From the NCBI GenBank assembly GCA_027623995.1, contig JAQBUF010000021.1, positions 1 through 49,754 of the forward strand: a stretch of 49,754 bases of DNA, read 5' to 3'. Position numbers and translations under genes: made by a program. The notes beneath the pieces were generated by a model. The model saw only the letters and a list, made by a program, of their open reading frames with translations. It was not told the origin of the DNA and ran no database searches. The DNA is from Nitrospirota bacterium (GTDB taxonomy: Bacteria > Nitrospirota > Nitrospiria > Nitrospirales > UBA8639). How positions within the stretch are numbered: position 1 is the first letter of the stretch; each line of letters opens with the position of its first letter. Shown here one piece after another: positions 17,343 through 26,153 of this stretch.

Positions 17343-17371
17343 TTGTCACTGAAGTTTGTTTACATTCTAAT
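17343..17371 (+). promoter_or_regulatory. Sigma70-type promoter of the proteasome cluster
   Basis: TTGTCA (17343-17348) and TCTAAT (17366-17371) each match the consensus at five of six bases and are spaced by exactly 17 bp. The mpa start codon follows 17 bp after the -10, so the leader would be very short, with little room for a ribosome site. Confidence 0.55.
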
Positions 17372-17388
17372 GCTTAGGTAAAGTTCTT

Positions 17389-19068
17389 ATGGGATTTCGA
17401 AAACACGAAGACTATGATCGTGAACTTGAGAAGCTGAGAAGTGAGCTGCAATCACTTGAGGTGGAGACACGGCAACTGTATGAAATCAGAATGAAATTGC
17501 AGCAGTCGCAAAAGCAAAATGAAAAACTCGTGACGACTCTCCAAGACGCCAAAACTCAAATTGAATCCCTTCGAGCAGAAATTGAAAAGCTGACAGCCCC
17601 GCCTTCCCCCTATGCGCTATTTTGTAGTCTAAATGACGATCGAACGGCCAATGTGTATGTCTCTGGTCGGAAGATGCGTGTGAGTGTCCATGACTCGATT
17701 CCAGGGAAAGCCTTACGAAAGGGGCAGGAAGTTATCTTAAATGAGGCCCTGAATATTATTGAAGCTCGTGGGTTTGATCCGCAAGGACAAGTGGTTCGCT
17801 TAAAGGATCGCTTGGATGATATTCGAGTCCTGATTCAGTTACATCATGACGAAGAGCGAGTGGTGGAGTTAGGCGAACCGCTATTGCATGAGAGGTTGAG
17901 CGTCGGCGATCATTTACTCTTCGATGCGCGATCTGGCTATGTGATTGAAAAAATTCCTAAATCGGAAATTGAAGAACTGGTGATTGAGGAAGTGCCCGAT
18001 GTGGGATATGAGGATGTCGGTGGGCTCCAAAATGAAGTTGAACAAATCACGGACGCAGTTGAACTACCCTTTCTTCACCCTGACCTCTTTCTTGAGCATA
18101 AACTCTCGCCACCAAAAGGTGTGTTGCTCTATGGCCCCCCTGGCTGCGGGAAAACCATGATTGCGAAAGCCGTGGCTAATTCCATTGGCAAAAAGCTTAA
18201 GCATCTTTCAGGAAAAGATGTGCGGAGTTACTTTCTCCATATTAAAGGTCCGGAGTTGTTGAACAAGTACGTTGGTGAATCTGAGCGTCAAATTCGTGAA
18301 GTGTTTGCCAAAGCCCGAGATAAGGCTGCGACAGGAAATCCCGTCATCGTCTTTTTCGATGAAATGGATGCGCTCTTTCGCACGCGGGGTTCCGGGATTT
18401 CCTCAGATATGGAATCAACAATCGTCCCACAGTTTTTAGCCGAGATTGATGGGGTGGAACGGTTGCAAAATGTGATTGTGATTGGGGCCAGTAATCGGCA
18501 GGATCTCATTGATCCCGCAGTGCTACGGCCTGGTCGTTTGGACGTGAAAGTGAAAATTCCGAGACCTGACCAAAAAAGCGCGAAGGATATTTTTGCAAAA
18601 TACCTCACCAGTGACCTCCCTTTAGCTAAAGAAGAAGTTGATCGAGATCAGGGGGATCGATCTCTAGTTGTCGAGCGGTTGATCGCGTATACCGTCGACT
18701 CGATGTATGCGTTGTCCGAAGAGAATCGCTATCTTGAAGTGACCTATGCGAATGGAGAAAAAGAAACCCTCTATTTTAAAGATTTTTCAAGTGGAGCGCT
18801 GATTGAAGGTGTGGTCTCGCGTGCAAAAAAATCTGCCGTCAAACGAGCGATTGCTACAGGCGAGAAAGGGCTGAAGGAAGAAGATTTTCAACGGGCCATC
18901 CGTGAGGAGTTTAAAGCCCATGAAGACCTTCCGAATACGACTAATCCTGATGACTGGGCTCGCATTTCTGGGAAAAAAGGTGAAAAAATCGTTCATGTTC
19001 GGACATTGGTCCTGGGGCCAGAAGAATCGCGTGAAATTGAAACTGTGAGCGCCGGCCATTATTTCTAA
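17389..19068 (+). CDS. mpa: Proteasome-associated AAA ATPase (Mpa/ARC)
   Basis: The hexameric unfoldase that captures tagged proteins and feeds them into the 20S core. 559 residues in family order: N-terminal coiled coil (about 5-70), two OB-like domains (75-190), AAA module with Walker A GPPGCGKT (249-256), Walker B VFFDEMDALF (321-330) and ARLINKER-like NRQDLIDPAVLRPGRLD. The C-terminus ends in GHYF, with the penultimate Tyr used to dock into proteasome alpha-ring pockets (GQYL in Mycobacterium). The N-terminal coiled coil is where Pup binds in actinobacteria. First gene of the cluster, behind a good promoter. Confidence 0.96.
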   Translation: MGFRKHEDYDRELEKLRSELQSLEVETRQLYEIRMKLQQSQKQNEKLVTTLQDAKTQIESLRAEIEKLTAPPSPYALFCSLNDDRTANVYVSGRKMRVSVHDSIPGKALRKGQEVILNEALNIIEARGFDPQGQVVRLKDRLDDIRVLIQLHHDEERVVELGEPLLHERLSVGDHLLFDARSGYVIEKIPKSEIEELVIEEVPDVGYEDVGGLQNEVEQITDAVELPFLHPDLFLEHKLSPPKGVLLYGPPGCGKTMIAKAVANSIGKKLKHLSGKDVRSYFLHIKGPELLNKYVGESERQIREVFAKARDKAATGNPVIVFFDEMDALFRTRGSGISSDMESTIVPQFLAEIDGVERLQNVIVIGASNRQDLIDPAVLRPGRLDVKVKIPRPDQKSAKDIFAKYLTSDLPLAKEEVDRDQGDRSLVVERLIAYTVDSMYALSEENRYLEVTYANGEKETLYFKDFSSGALIEGVVSRAKKSAVKRAIATGEKGLKEEDFQRAIREEFKAHEDLPNTTNPDDWARISGKKGEKIVHVRTLVLGPEESREIETVSAGHYF

Positions 19069-19099
19069 TAGCTAATATTTGTGTGCACATGAGGCTCCC

Positions 19100-20584
19100 T
19101 TGCATCGTATCCTTGGAACAGAAACTGAATTTGGTATCGCTGCTCGCCATGCCCCACAATCCGACCCTGTTTCGAACTCTCTCCACCTCATAGGGTGTTA
19201 TCCGTCTCTCCCTGTTCCGCACGCATTGTGGGATTACGAAAACGAAAATCCCTTGCTCGATGCGCGTGGGTTTGAAATCGAAGGGGAGCGAGAACGTCCT
19301 GGCCCTCAATATAATCGACAACTCAATAAGGTCTTAGCCAATGCCGGTCGGTGGTATGTCGATGGTGCGCATCCCGAGTATTGCACTCCCGAGTGCAGTA
19401 ATCCTCGTGAACTTGTGGCCTACGAACGTGCGGGAGAACTGATTGCCGCCAAAAGTTTAACGCTGATGAATCAAAATGCCGGCGAAGCGCAATATGCCGT
19501 GTATAAAAATAACTCCGACGGGAAAGGGAATAGTTACGGGTATCATGAAAACTATCTGTTAGCCCGGTCAGTGCCTTTTGAAAAAATTATTAAAACATTA
19601 TTACCATTTTTTGTGAGCCGCCAGATTTTTGCCGGATCGGGAAAAGTTGGTGCAGAAAACGGGACCTCTCCCGTTAATTATCAGATAGCCCAGCGGTCGG
19701 ATTTTTTTGAGTGTTTGGTTGACCTCAATACCATGGTGAAAAGGCCAATTGTCAATACCCGTGATGAATTTCATGCCGATGGCTCCCGATATCGTCGTCA
19801 TCATGTCATTGTCGGTGATGCTAATATGGCGGAGATCCCCACGTATTTGAAGGTTGGGACTACAGCTATTGTCATGGACATGCTTGAAGGTGGAGCGACG
19901 TTGCCCAATATTGAGCTGGATGATGCTGTCTCAGCTATCAAGGCTGTCTCACGAGACCTGTCAGTGAAAAAAGACGTGAGGCTGAGTAATGGACAGATGA
20001 CCACGGCGATTGCCATCCAACGTGAATTTTTACATGCCGCGCATGAATTCTACGCCTGTCATGATCTCAGCCCAGCGACAAAGGATGTGTTCGTCCGATG
20101 GGAATCCGTTCTGGATACCTTGGAAAAAGATCCCATGTTACTGGATCGAGAGTTGGACTGGGTGGCCAAGCGACACATGATCGAATCATATATCGAGCGT
20201 AAAGGCTGTGGGTGGAAAGATCCACGCGTGGCGCTCATGGATCTCCAATACCATGATGTTCGCCCTGCCAAAGGTCTGTATTACACTCTTGAGCGTGGGA
20301 ACCGGATCGACCGTTTGCTCGATGATGAAGAAATTCAAAAGGCTGAACATACGGCTCCGAATGGGTCTCGGGCGTATTTTCGAGGCCTATGTCTGAAGAA
20401 ATTTCCCAAACATATTTATGGCATGAGTTGGACCTCGGTCTTGTTTGATATGGGCAATGATACTATTAAACGTATTCCCTTGATGGACCCAACTCGAGGA
20501 ACACGTGAGTTGACCCATGAATTAATGGATGGGGTCGAAACGCCTGAGGACTTGTTTTCAAAATTGTCTTCCACTGAAAAATAA
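19100..20584 (+). CDS. dop: Pup deamidase/depupylase Dop
   Basis: A carboxylate-amine-ligase-like enzyme that converts a C-terminal Gln of the modifier to Glu and also removes the modifier from substrates. The start GTETEFGIA (Mg-binding acids) and GRWYVDGAHPEYCTPEC (catalytic Asp88) are conserved. The segment GFEIEGERERPGPQYNRQL before the catalytic strand is the Dop-specific loop that PafA lacks. TTG at 19100 (MHRILGTE) is chosen: GAGG lies 5 bp upstream and it fits the family start; TTG 19079 adds seven residues. The spacer to mpa is tiny, so no pup gene lies between. Confidence 0.93.
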   Translation: MHRILGTETEFGIAARHAPQSDPVSNSLHLIGCYPSLPVPHALWDYENENPLLDARGFEIEGERERPGPQYNRQLNKVLANAGRWYVDGAHPEYCTPECSNPRELVAYERAGELIAAKSLTLMNQNAGEAQYAVYKNNSDGKGNSYGYHENYLLARSVPFEKIIKTLLPFFVSRQIFAGSGKVGAENGTSPVNYQIAQRSDFFECLVDLNTMVKRPIVNTRDEFHADGSRYRRHHVIVGDANMAEIPTYLKVGTTAIVMDMLEGGATLPNIELDDAVSAIKAVSRDLSVKKDVRLSNGQMTTAIAIQREFLHAAHEFYACHDLSPATKDVFVRWESVLDTLEKDPMLLDRELDWVAKRHMIESYIERKGCGWKDPRVALMDLQYHDVRPAKGLYYTLERGNRIDRLLDDEEIQKAEHTAPNGSRAYFRGLCLKKFPKHIYGMSWTSVLFDMGNDTIKRIPLMDPTRGTRELTHELMDGVETPEDLFSKLSSTEK

Positions 20585-20624
20585 TTTCGTCACAGTAACC
20601 TTTTTTTGATTGAGTCTTTTTATT

Positions 20625-21461
20625 ATGAATTGGATGAATTCAACACCGCCGTCATATTTGCAGAGTTCGAGTTTTTTTGACCATCTGTTACAAACTCGAC
20701 CAGAGCTGACCCCAGCCGCGCGTTGGGGTGGTTCGTTACCAAACCCCTTATCTATTGACGATGTACAACGTGGCTATCTGGCTTCGGTTACGCATGGGAC
20801 GACCGTGCTGGCCATTAAATATGCGGACGGTGTCGTCATTGCAGGGGATCGACGAGCGACGGAAGGCTACCAATTGGCTGCGCGTACCATGGAAAAAGTT
20901 TTTAAAACCGATAGCCATTCTGCCATGGCGATTGCTGGTGCAGCTGGACCATGTATCGAAATGGCGAAACTTTTCAGTATTGAACTCGAGCATTACGAAA
21001 AACTCGATGGGGTGTCGTTGACCTGTGTGGGAAAAGCGAATCGATTAGGGCAAATGGTCAAAGCGAACTTACCAATGGTGATGCAGGGGCTTGTGGTGGT
21101 TCCATTATTTGTCGGGTTTGATTTCAAACTTGGGCAAGGGCGAATTTTTAAATATGATGTGACGGGTGGACGATACGAAGAAATTGATTACCATTCGATT
21201 GGGTCTGGCGGAAAAGACGCCAAAGTGACCATCAAGGAACGGTATCGACGCATGCTCCTTGAAGAAGAGGCGATTCGTCTTGCCTTACAAGCACTCTTTA
21301 GTGCAGCAGAAGAAGATGTCGGGACGGGCGGTCCAGATATGTTCCGCCGCATATTTCCAACCATGAAACTCATCGATGTCACAGGAGTGCGAGATGTTGA
21401 AGAATCTCGGATAGCTTCTCTATGCGATGAACTGGCTCGGACCAGAGCAAAGCAGGATTAA
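20625..21461 (+). CDS. prcB: Proteasome beta subunit
   Basis: The catalytic N-terminal-threonine hydrolase of the 20S core. The precursor has a propeptide of 58 residues ending THG, then TTVLAIKYADGVVIAGDRRA: Thr59 becomes the nucleophile after self-cleavage, Asp and Lys (MEKVFK) complete the active site. Conserved IAGAAGPCIEMAK and SIGSGG follow. Start ATG 20625 is used; TTG 20610 is in frame but neither has a ribosome site. It directly follows dop (40 bp), where pup sits in actinobacteria. Confidence 0.96.
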   Translation: MNWMNSTPPSYLQSSSFFDHLLQTRPELTPAARWGGSLPNPLSIDDVQRGYLASVTHGTTVLAIKYADGVVIAGDRRATEGYQLAARTMEKVFKTDSHSAMAIAGAAGPCIEMAKLFSIELEHYEKLDGVSLTCVGKANRLGQMVKANLPMVMQGLVVVPLFVGFDFKLGQGRIFKYDVTGGRYEEIDYHSIGSGGKDAKVTIKERYRRMLLEEEAIRLALQALFSAAEEDVGTGGPDMFRRIFPTMKLIDVTGVRDVEESRIASLCDELARTRAKQD

Positions 21462-21463
21462 TT

Positions 21464-22147
21464 ATGTCAATGCCCTACTACGTTTCTCCCGAACAATTGA
21501 TGCAGGATAAGGCAGAATATGCCAAAAAAGGCATTGCCAAAGGACGTTCAATCATTGCCATGGAATATCAGGATGGGGTCTTGCTCGTGGCTGATAATCC
21601 CAGTACGTCGTTATTCAAGGTGTCTGAAATTTATGACAACATCGCCTTCTCGGGCGCGGGTAAATACAGTGAGTTTGAAAATCTACGAAAAGCGGGCATT
21701 CAACATGCGGACTTAAAAGGGTTTATGTATAGCCGTGAGGATGTGACGGCACGTTCACTGGCCAATGGGTATTCCCAAACATTAGGCACCATTTTCAGTC
21801 AAGAGATGAAGCCCTATGAAGTGGAAATTCTTTTAGCCCAAGTTGGTGAACATCCTGGTGAGAATGAACTCTTTCGTATCGCGTTTGATGGAACGATTTT
21901 TCATGAGCGGTCATTTGTCGCCATCGGAGGGCGTGCTGAAGCCTTACTCGCAGCGCTACAAAAAGGTGCAAGCGAACCCCTCATGGATTTACATGCGGCG
22001 CTCAACCATTGCGTGAAATCTTTAAAGTCTGTGTCTGAGCAAGATCTCCAGCCCGATGGGTTAGAGGTGGCAACTCTAGACCGGAATCGACTTGGTCGAA
22101 AATTTCGACGTCTGTTGGAAGACGAATTTTCCTCTCTTCTTTCCTAA
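21464..22147 (+). CDS. prcA: Proteasome alpha subunit
   Basis: Forms the outer rings that gate the 20S core and bind the Mpa C-terminus. 227 residues. The N-terminal YYVSPEQLMQDKAEYAKKGI is the alpha H0 helix region, followed by the Ntn-fold strand RSIIAMEYQDGVLLVADNPS with no catalytic Thr. Lys in the alpha pocket is probably in the VARSLANGYSQ area. It starts 2 bp after the prcB stop, typical of co-translated partner subunits. Confidence 0.94.
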   Translation: MSMPYYVSPEQLMQDKAEYAKKGIAKGRSIIAMEYQDGVLLVADNPSTSLFKVSEIYDNIAFSGAGKYSEFENLRKAGIQHADLKGFMYSREDVTARSLANGYSQTLGTIFSQEMKPYEVEILLAQVGEHPGENELFRIAFDGTIFHERSFVAIGGRAEALLAALQKGASEPLMDLHAALNHCVKSLKSVSEQDLQPDGLEVATLDRNRLGRKFRRLLEDEFSSLLS

Positions 22148-22198
22148 ATCGTTCTTTCGCGAAATTCCAATTGGAAAAATTCCTCAGGCACCTGCGGT

Positions 22199-22318
22199 AT
22201 GTTGAACATGCTGGGTGCCAAGAATCCATGCTGGCCTGACCGGTCAAAAAAATGCCATAAACGATGCGCTTTTTGGCGTATTGATCAGGTGGAATCGGTT
22301 GAAGGCGGAGCGGGGTGA
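22199..22318 (+). CDS. Possible 39-residue Cys-rich microprotein between prcA and pafA
   Basis: An ATG-started frame in the 209-bp prcA-pafA spacer encodes a peptide with NPCWPDRSKKCHKRCAFWRI in its middle and ending EGGAG. The spacing C-x7-C-H-x2-C could bind a metal. It is in the same frame as prcA, downstream of its stop. There is no strong ribosome site. It does not look like Pup or UBact, which are Cys/Trp-free, charged and end in Gly-Glu or Gly-Gln. It may simply be non-coding. Confidence 0.25.
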   Translation: MLNMLGAKNPCWPDRSKKCHKRCAFWRIDQVESVEGGAG

Positions 22319-22356
22319 GGTGTATGCTGCCTTAGGCAATTTTTGAAGGTGTGATT

Positions 22357-23733
22357 ATGATGAAACGTATATTTGGTCTTGAGTGTGAATATGGGTTGAC
22401 GTTCTCTCCCAACGGGCGTGTCTATCTGCCCATTGAAAAAATTCTTGGATATATTTTTGAGGGTCTCATTCCTAATAGTTGGCCGTCGAATGCCTTCCTG
22501 ACGAATGGCGCTCGCTTTTATCAAGACACGGGCTGTCATCCTGAATATTCCACCCCAGAATGCGATGATATTTTAGAACTTCTCGTGCATGAAAAAGCCG
22601 GCGAACGAATTTTAGAATCATGCCTGCCAGCGGCAGAAGAACGGCTGCGAGAAGAGGGACTGTCTGGAGAAATTTTTATCTTCAAAAACAATACAGACTC
22701 TCTCGGGAATACCTATGGGAGTCATGAAAACTTTCTGATGCGACGTGATGTGGATTTCTGGAAGGTTGCCGAGCAGCTCATTCCATTTTTTGTGACCAGG
22801 CAGATTTTTTCAGGATCCGGAAAAGTGCTGAAAATTTCCGGGAAACCGCAATTTTTTATTTCTCAGCGTGCACAACACATCCATGAAAAAACTTCCTCAT
22901 CGACGACATCGTCTCGAAGCATTATTAATACCCGTGATGAGCCCCATGCCGATGCCGAACGATTCCGACGGCTGCATATCATATTAGGCGACTCCAATAT
23001 GTCTGAGTTTTCCATTTATCTTAAAGTGGGGACTGCTGCCTTAGTGTTGTCCATGATCGAGGATGGGTTTTATGTTCCTGGTATTGAGCTTGAAGATCCG
23101 GTCAAAGCCATTCGTGAGATTTCTCGTGATCCCACGCTAAAAAAATGTGTGAAATTGGATGATGGCCGTGAGATGAGTGCGCTTGAAATTCAACGCATGT
23201 ATTTAGAGCGTGCTCAAGAATATTTGCCCACCCAACCGTTTGATAAGGTCATGGCCGACGTGTTGCAAGAATGGGAACGCGTGTTGAATGCTCTGGATGA
23301 TGATCCCATGCAATTAGTCAAAGAGGTGGACTGGGTCACCAAAAAATGGTTGATGGAATGCTACGCCGAGCGGAAACATTGTGGTCTGGATGATCCTCGT
23401 ATTGCGATGATGGATTTACAATACCATGACGTGAATCGAAAACGAGGCTTGTATTACATTTTGGAATCGCATGGGAAAGTCGCCAAAATTATTGATGAAC
23501 AGGCTATTGAACGAGCGATGACGGTTCCTCCTCAATCCACGCGAGCCAAGGTGCGCGGGGACTTTATTCGATTTGCCAGAGCGAAGAATCGTTCGTATAC
23601 TGTGGATTGGACCTACTTGAAACTCAATGGATATTGGGAAGAAACGATTCTTTGCATGGATCCATTTACGGCGTTCAATCGACGAGTTGATGAGTTACTC
23701 GCTCAAGTGCCCTCTGCTCGTCTGTATCCCTAA
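22357..23733 (+). CDS. pafA: Pup ligase PafA
   Basis: Forms the isopeptide bond between the C-terminal Glu of the modifier and a substrate lysine, using ATP. Paralogue of the upstream dop. Key stretches: RIFGLECEYGLTF (metal-binding acids), NGARFYQDTGCHPEYSTPEC (catalytic Asp57), FKNNTDSLGNTYGSHENFL and INTRDEPHAD. It lacks the extra loop seen in the dop product, which separates ligase from deamidase. Start ATG 22357 follows GAAGG; GTG 22351 is in frame. It is the last gene of the proteasome cluster, separated from prcA by 209 bp. Confidence 0.93.
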   Translation: MMKRIFGLECEYGLTFSPNGRVYLPIEKILGYIFEGLIPNSWPSNAFLTNGARFYQDTGCHPEYSTPECDDILELLVHEKAGERILESCLPAAEERLREEGLSGEIFIFKNNTDSLGNTYGSHENFLMRRDVDFWKVAEQLIPFFVTRQIFSGSGKVLKISGKPQFFISQRAQHIHEKTSSSTTSSRSIINTRDEPHADAERFRRLHIILGDSNMSEFSIYLKVGTAALVLSMIEDGFYVPGIELEDPVKAIREISRDPTLKKCVKLDDGREMSALEIQRMYLERAQEYLPTQPFDKVMADVLQEWERVLNALDDDPMQLVKEVDWVTKKWLMECYAERKHCGLDDPRIAMMDLQYHDVNRKRGLYYILESHGKVAKIIDEQAIERAMTVPPQSTRAKVRGDFIRFARAKNRSYTVDWTYLKLNGYWEETILCMDPFTAFNRRVDELLAQVPSARLYP

Positions 23734-23763
23734 TCACAATATCTACTTTTTTCATTCCCACAC

Positions 23764-24657
23764 ATGATACGAATCAAAAGCCGAATGTTCTTGGTGCTTG
23801 CTGTTCTGGTTGCCAGTATCTTTCCTCTTAATTTTTTCCCCCACATCCAAGATCTTCCCGCCGGAGCCCATGGCCAGCTGAGTGGTAAGCAGGGCGAAGT
23901 CGTGGTGGTCACGGTGCCTGTAAAAGGGGAGCCAATCAAAGTCGTTGGCCACTTGCTAGACCGGGAAATTATGTTTTTCCCAAAGGGGACAGGGAACTAT
24001 GTCGGATTATTGGGGCTGGATATGCAAGACAAGCCTGGGCAGCATGACTTGGGGATTCAGGTGGAATATCCCGATCATAAGGACCGGCATAAGGTTACCG
24101 TGTTGTTGATGAAGGAAGATTACAAAGTCCAACATTTGAAACTGCCAAAAAAGATGGTTGATCTCGACAGTAAGACCCTTGTGCGTGTGAAGCAGGAGGC
24201 AAAGATTCTTCACCACGCCTTCGACACTGCCTTGCCAGATCCCCTCTGGAACAGCAGCTTTATCGAGCCAGTTCAGGGACGGGTTTCAGGAAGATTTGGA
24301 AGCCGACGTGTGATCAATGGGGAATCCAAGCGACCACACAGCGGGGAAGATATCGCGGCACCAGATGGTACGCCGGTTGTGGCGATGAATCGCGGCATCG
24401 TTCGGCTTGCCATGGACCATTTTTTTACCGGAAAAGGCGTGATCCTCGACCATGGTCTCGGTCTTTTTTCCATGTATTTTCATTTATCTGAGGTCGATGT
24501 CACACAAGGCCAGATGGTTGAGAAAGGTGACCCGATAGGAAAAGTTGGCGCGACGGGTCGGGCCACGGGGCCGCATCTTCACTGGGGCGTTCGACTCAAC
24601 GGAGCCAGCATTGATCCCTATTCCCTCCTGAAAATATCTTTCAACGGCTCATCCTAG
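23764..24657 (+). CDS. M23 family metallopeptidase
   Basis: A secreted LytM-type endopeptidase acting on peptidoglycan cross-links. An N-terminal signal or anchor (9-27) is followed by a beta-rich domain (about 38-120) and the M23 domain (about 175-290). The zinc ligands are intact: H and D in KRPHSGEDIAAP and the HxH in GPHLHWGVRL, plus SMYFHLSEVDV. Unlike the EnvC-like protein in this window it should be active. It is 30 bp after pafA on the same strand but functionally unlikely to be linked. Confidence 0.9.
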   Translation: MIRIKSRMFLVLAVLVASIFPLNFFPHIQDLPAGAHGQLSGKQGEVVVVTVPVKGEPIKVVGHLLDREIMFFPKGTGNYVGLLGLDMQDKPGQHDLGIQVEYPDHKDRHKVTVLLMKEDYKVQHLKLPKKMVDLDSKTLVRVKQEAKILHHAFDTALPDPLWNSSFIEPVQGRVSGRFGSRRVINGESKRPHSGEDIAAPDGTPVVAMNRGIVRLAMDHFFTGKGVILDHGLGLFSMYFHLSEVDVTQGQMVEKGDPIGKVGATGRATGPHLHWGVRLNGASIDPYSLLKISFNGSS

Positions 24658-24729
24658 TCCTTCATTCGTTGCCAGTTTCAAACACTGATTTTACTAGGAC
24701 GACTATGCTTACCTATAGAAAGGGTTTCT

Positions 24730-25284
24730 ATGAAACGCGTGTGTGTGTTTTGCGGATCGTCTAATGGAACAACTCCCAGATACCAGGAGCTAGCCAAAGC
24801 GATGGGAGAGGAGCTGCTTCGTCGTAATGTAGGATTAGTCTATGGTGCGGGGAATATCGGCCTCATGAGTGTTATTGCAGAAACGGTGTTGGACGGCCAA
24901 GGTGAAGTGCAGGGGGTCATCCCTGAATTTATGGTGGAAAAAGAATTAGCCCGGCAGGATCTGACGAAACTTCATATTGTGGGATCAATGCATGAGAGGA
25001 AAGCCTTAATGGCTGATTTGTCTGATGCGTTTATTGCATTGCCTGGTGGGTATGGCACATTGGAAGAGTTTTGTGAAATGATCACGTGGCACCAATTAAG
25101 AATTCAGCAAAAGCCTTGTGGGCTCTTAAACGCTGATGGGTTTTTTGATGCACTGCTCTTGTTTGTTGACCATCAAGTCGAAGAAGGTTTTGTGACTCAA
25201 GAAAATCGCCGGCTCATTCATACTGCAGATAATCCTGCTGATCTTTTAGATCTCCTTGATCAGGCCTATTGTCAAGAAGCGTGA
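24730..25284 (+). CDS. LOG family protein (TIGR00730)
   Basis: A Rossmann-fold protein of the lonely-guy family, which contains cytokinin-riboside phosphoribohydrolases and nucleotide-processing enzymes. The hallmarks are CVFCGSSNGT, VYGAGNIGLM, HERKALMADLSDAFIALPGG and YGTLEEFCEMITWHQ (PGGxGTxxE). 184 residues is the standard length. The substrate in bacteria is uncertain; AMP or cytokinin ribotide hydrolysis is the best guess. Its last codons overlap a small direct/inverted repeat cluster. Confidence 0.9.
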   Translation: MKRVCVFCGSSNGTTPRYQELAKAMGEELLRRNVGLVYGAGNIGLMSVIAETVLDGQGEVQGVIPEFMVEKELARQDLTKLHIVGSMHERKALMADLSDAFIALPGGYGTLEEFCEMITWHQLRIQQKPCGLLNADGFFDALLLFVDHQVEEGFVTQENRRLIHTADNPADLLDLLDQAYCQEA

Positions 25285-25353
25285 ATCGTGAAGCGTTATG
25301 CGTGAAGCGTAATAGAAAAAACACTGCTTTCTAGTCAGATTTCGCTTCACGAT
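25275..25353. repeat. Direct and inverted copies of GTGAAGCG across a gene end
   Basis: ATCGTGAAGCG (25285-25295) is repeated as TGCGTGAAGCG (25299-25309), preceded by GAAGCGTGA, which forms the end of the LOG gene. The reverse complement CGCTTCACGAT is at 25343-25353, giving an 11-bp stem with a 47-nt loop. It lies between two convergent genes, so it may act as a two-way transcription stop. Confidence 0.55.
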
Positions 25354-25388
25354 CATTTCAGCATGGATTAGCCCGCAGTCTAATTTCG

Positions 25389-26153
25389 TTAATATGCGGG
25401 TGGTCGTGAAATCGGGTTTCCCGTGTGAAGTTCCACCGCCCGTAAATTATCAAACGCAAAAGTGCCATCGCCCATTGTGATAAGGCCTAAGTGCCCAATT
25501 TTCAAATCCTTCGGTTCTATGGACATAATAAACTGGTTATCAAAAGACACCTCGACCACTTCTCTGCTGACAATGGAAGACAGGTGAACTCGAAGAAAAT
25601 GCCACCTGGTTCTTTTTTGTGGAATCACGGCTTCTTCTTTCAACATGGTTGCCACACCGTCGATAAATTCAAAGACTTTTACCGTATTCGTCGCAGGGTA
25701 GACGAGAACTGCCAAAAAGTTTTTCTTGCTTTGGGCATTAAAGATCAACCCAGCACCAGATGTTGGGGTACCCAAGTCCGAAAGAATTTGGACGGAGAGA
25801 TCAATATATTTGGTGCGAATATCCTCGTTAAGGAGTAGTTGAAAGCAGGTATTGGATGGACAGGGAGAAGCTTGTCGTAACGCATGCGTGCGACTTGGGG
25901 CATCCTGTTCTGTCACGATGGTCCATTCCCCAGGTCGGCCGGTTCCCAAGGTTTCTGTATGAAATCCTGGAGGAAAGGTCTTATGATCGTTTTTTTCAAA
26001 AGTCCATTCCTTGTAGACCGGCGGAATGTGTTTCAGCACGGCTCGAGGGAGTTCTTTGAGTTCGCCAGCTTCTTCGGCAGAGGCGCTGGAGTTCATTCCC
26101 AGCATGAGAGCAGGAACAAGGGCACCCATCAAAAATATGGCGATGAATTTCAT
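25389..26153 (-). CDS. Secreted protein with a LamG/DUF1080-like fold
   Basis: 254 residues with a clear signal peptide (FIAIFLMGALVPALMLGMN, cleavage near SASAEEA). The rest has jelly-roll features: WTFEKNDHKTFPPGF, GAGLIFNAQSKKNFLAVLV, KTRWHFLRVHLS-type and GHLGLITMGDGTFAFDNLRA. The last motif is typical of concanavalin-like domains of the DUF1080/LamG class. These often bind or cleave sugars, but no catalytic pair can be named here. The start is taken at the signal-peptide Met; an upstream extension in the same frame looks non-coding. Confidence 0.75.
   Translation of the reverse strand: MKFIAIFLMGALVPALMLGMNSSASAEEAGELKELPRAVLKHIPPVYKEWTFEKNDHKTFPPGFHTETLGTGRPGEWTIVTEQDAPSRTHALRQASPCPSNTCFQLLLNEDIRTKYIDLSVQILSDLGTPTSGAGLIFNAQSKKNFLAVLVYPATNTVKVFEFIDGVATMLKEEAVIPQKRTRWHFLRVHLSSIVSREVVEVSFDNQFIMSIEPKDLKIGHLGLITMGDGTFAFDNLRAVELHTGNPISRPPAY

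Noticed and set aside
17253-17381. A 42-codon ORF in the thiE-mpa gap considered as a Pup/UBact candidate
   Set aside because: Rich in hydrophobic and aromatic residues, ends in LMLR, contains Cys and overlaps the mpa promoter; nothing of a Pup-type tail.
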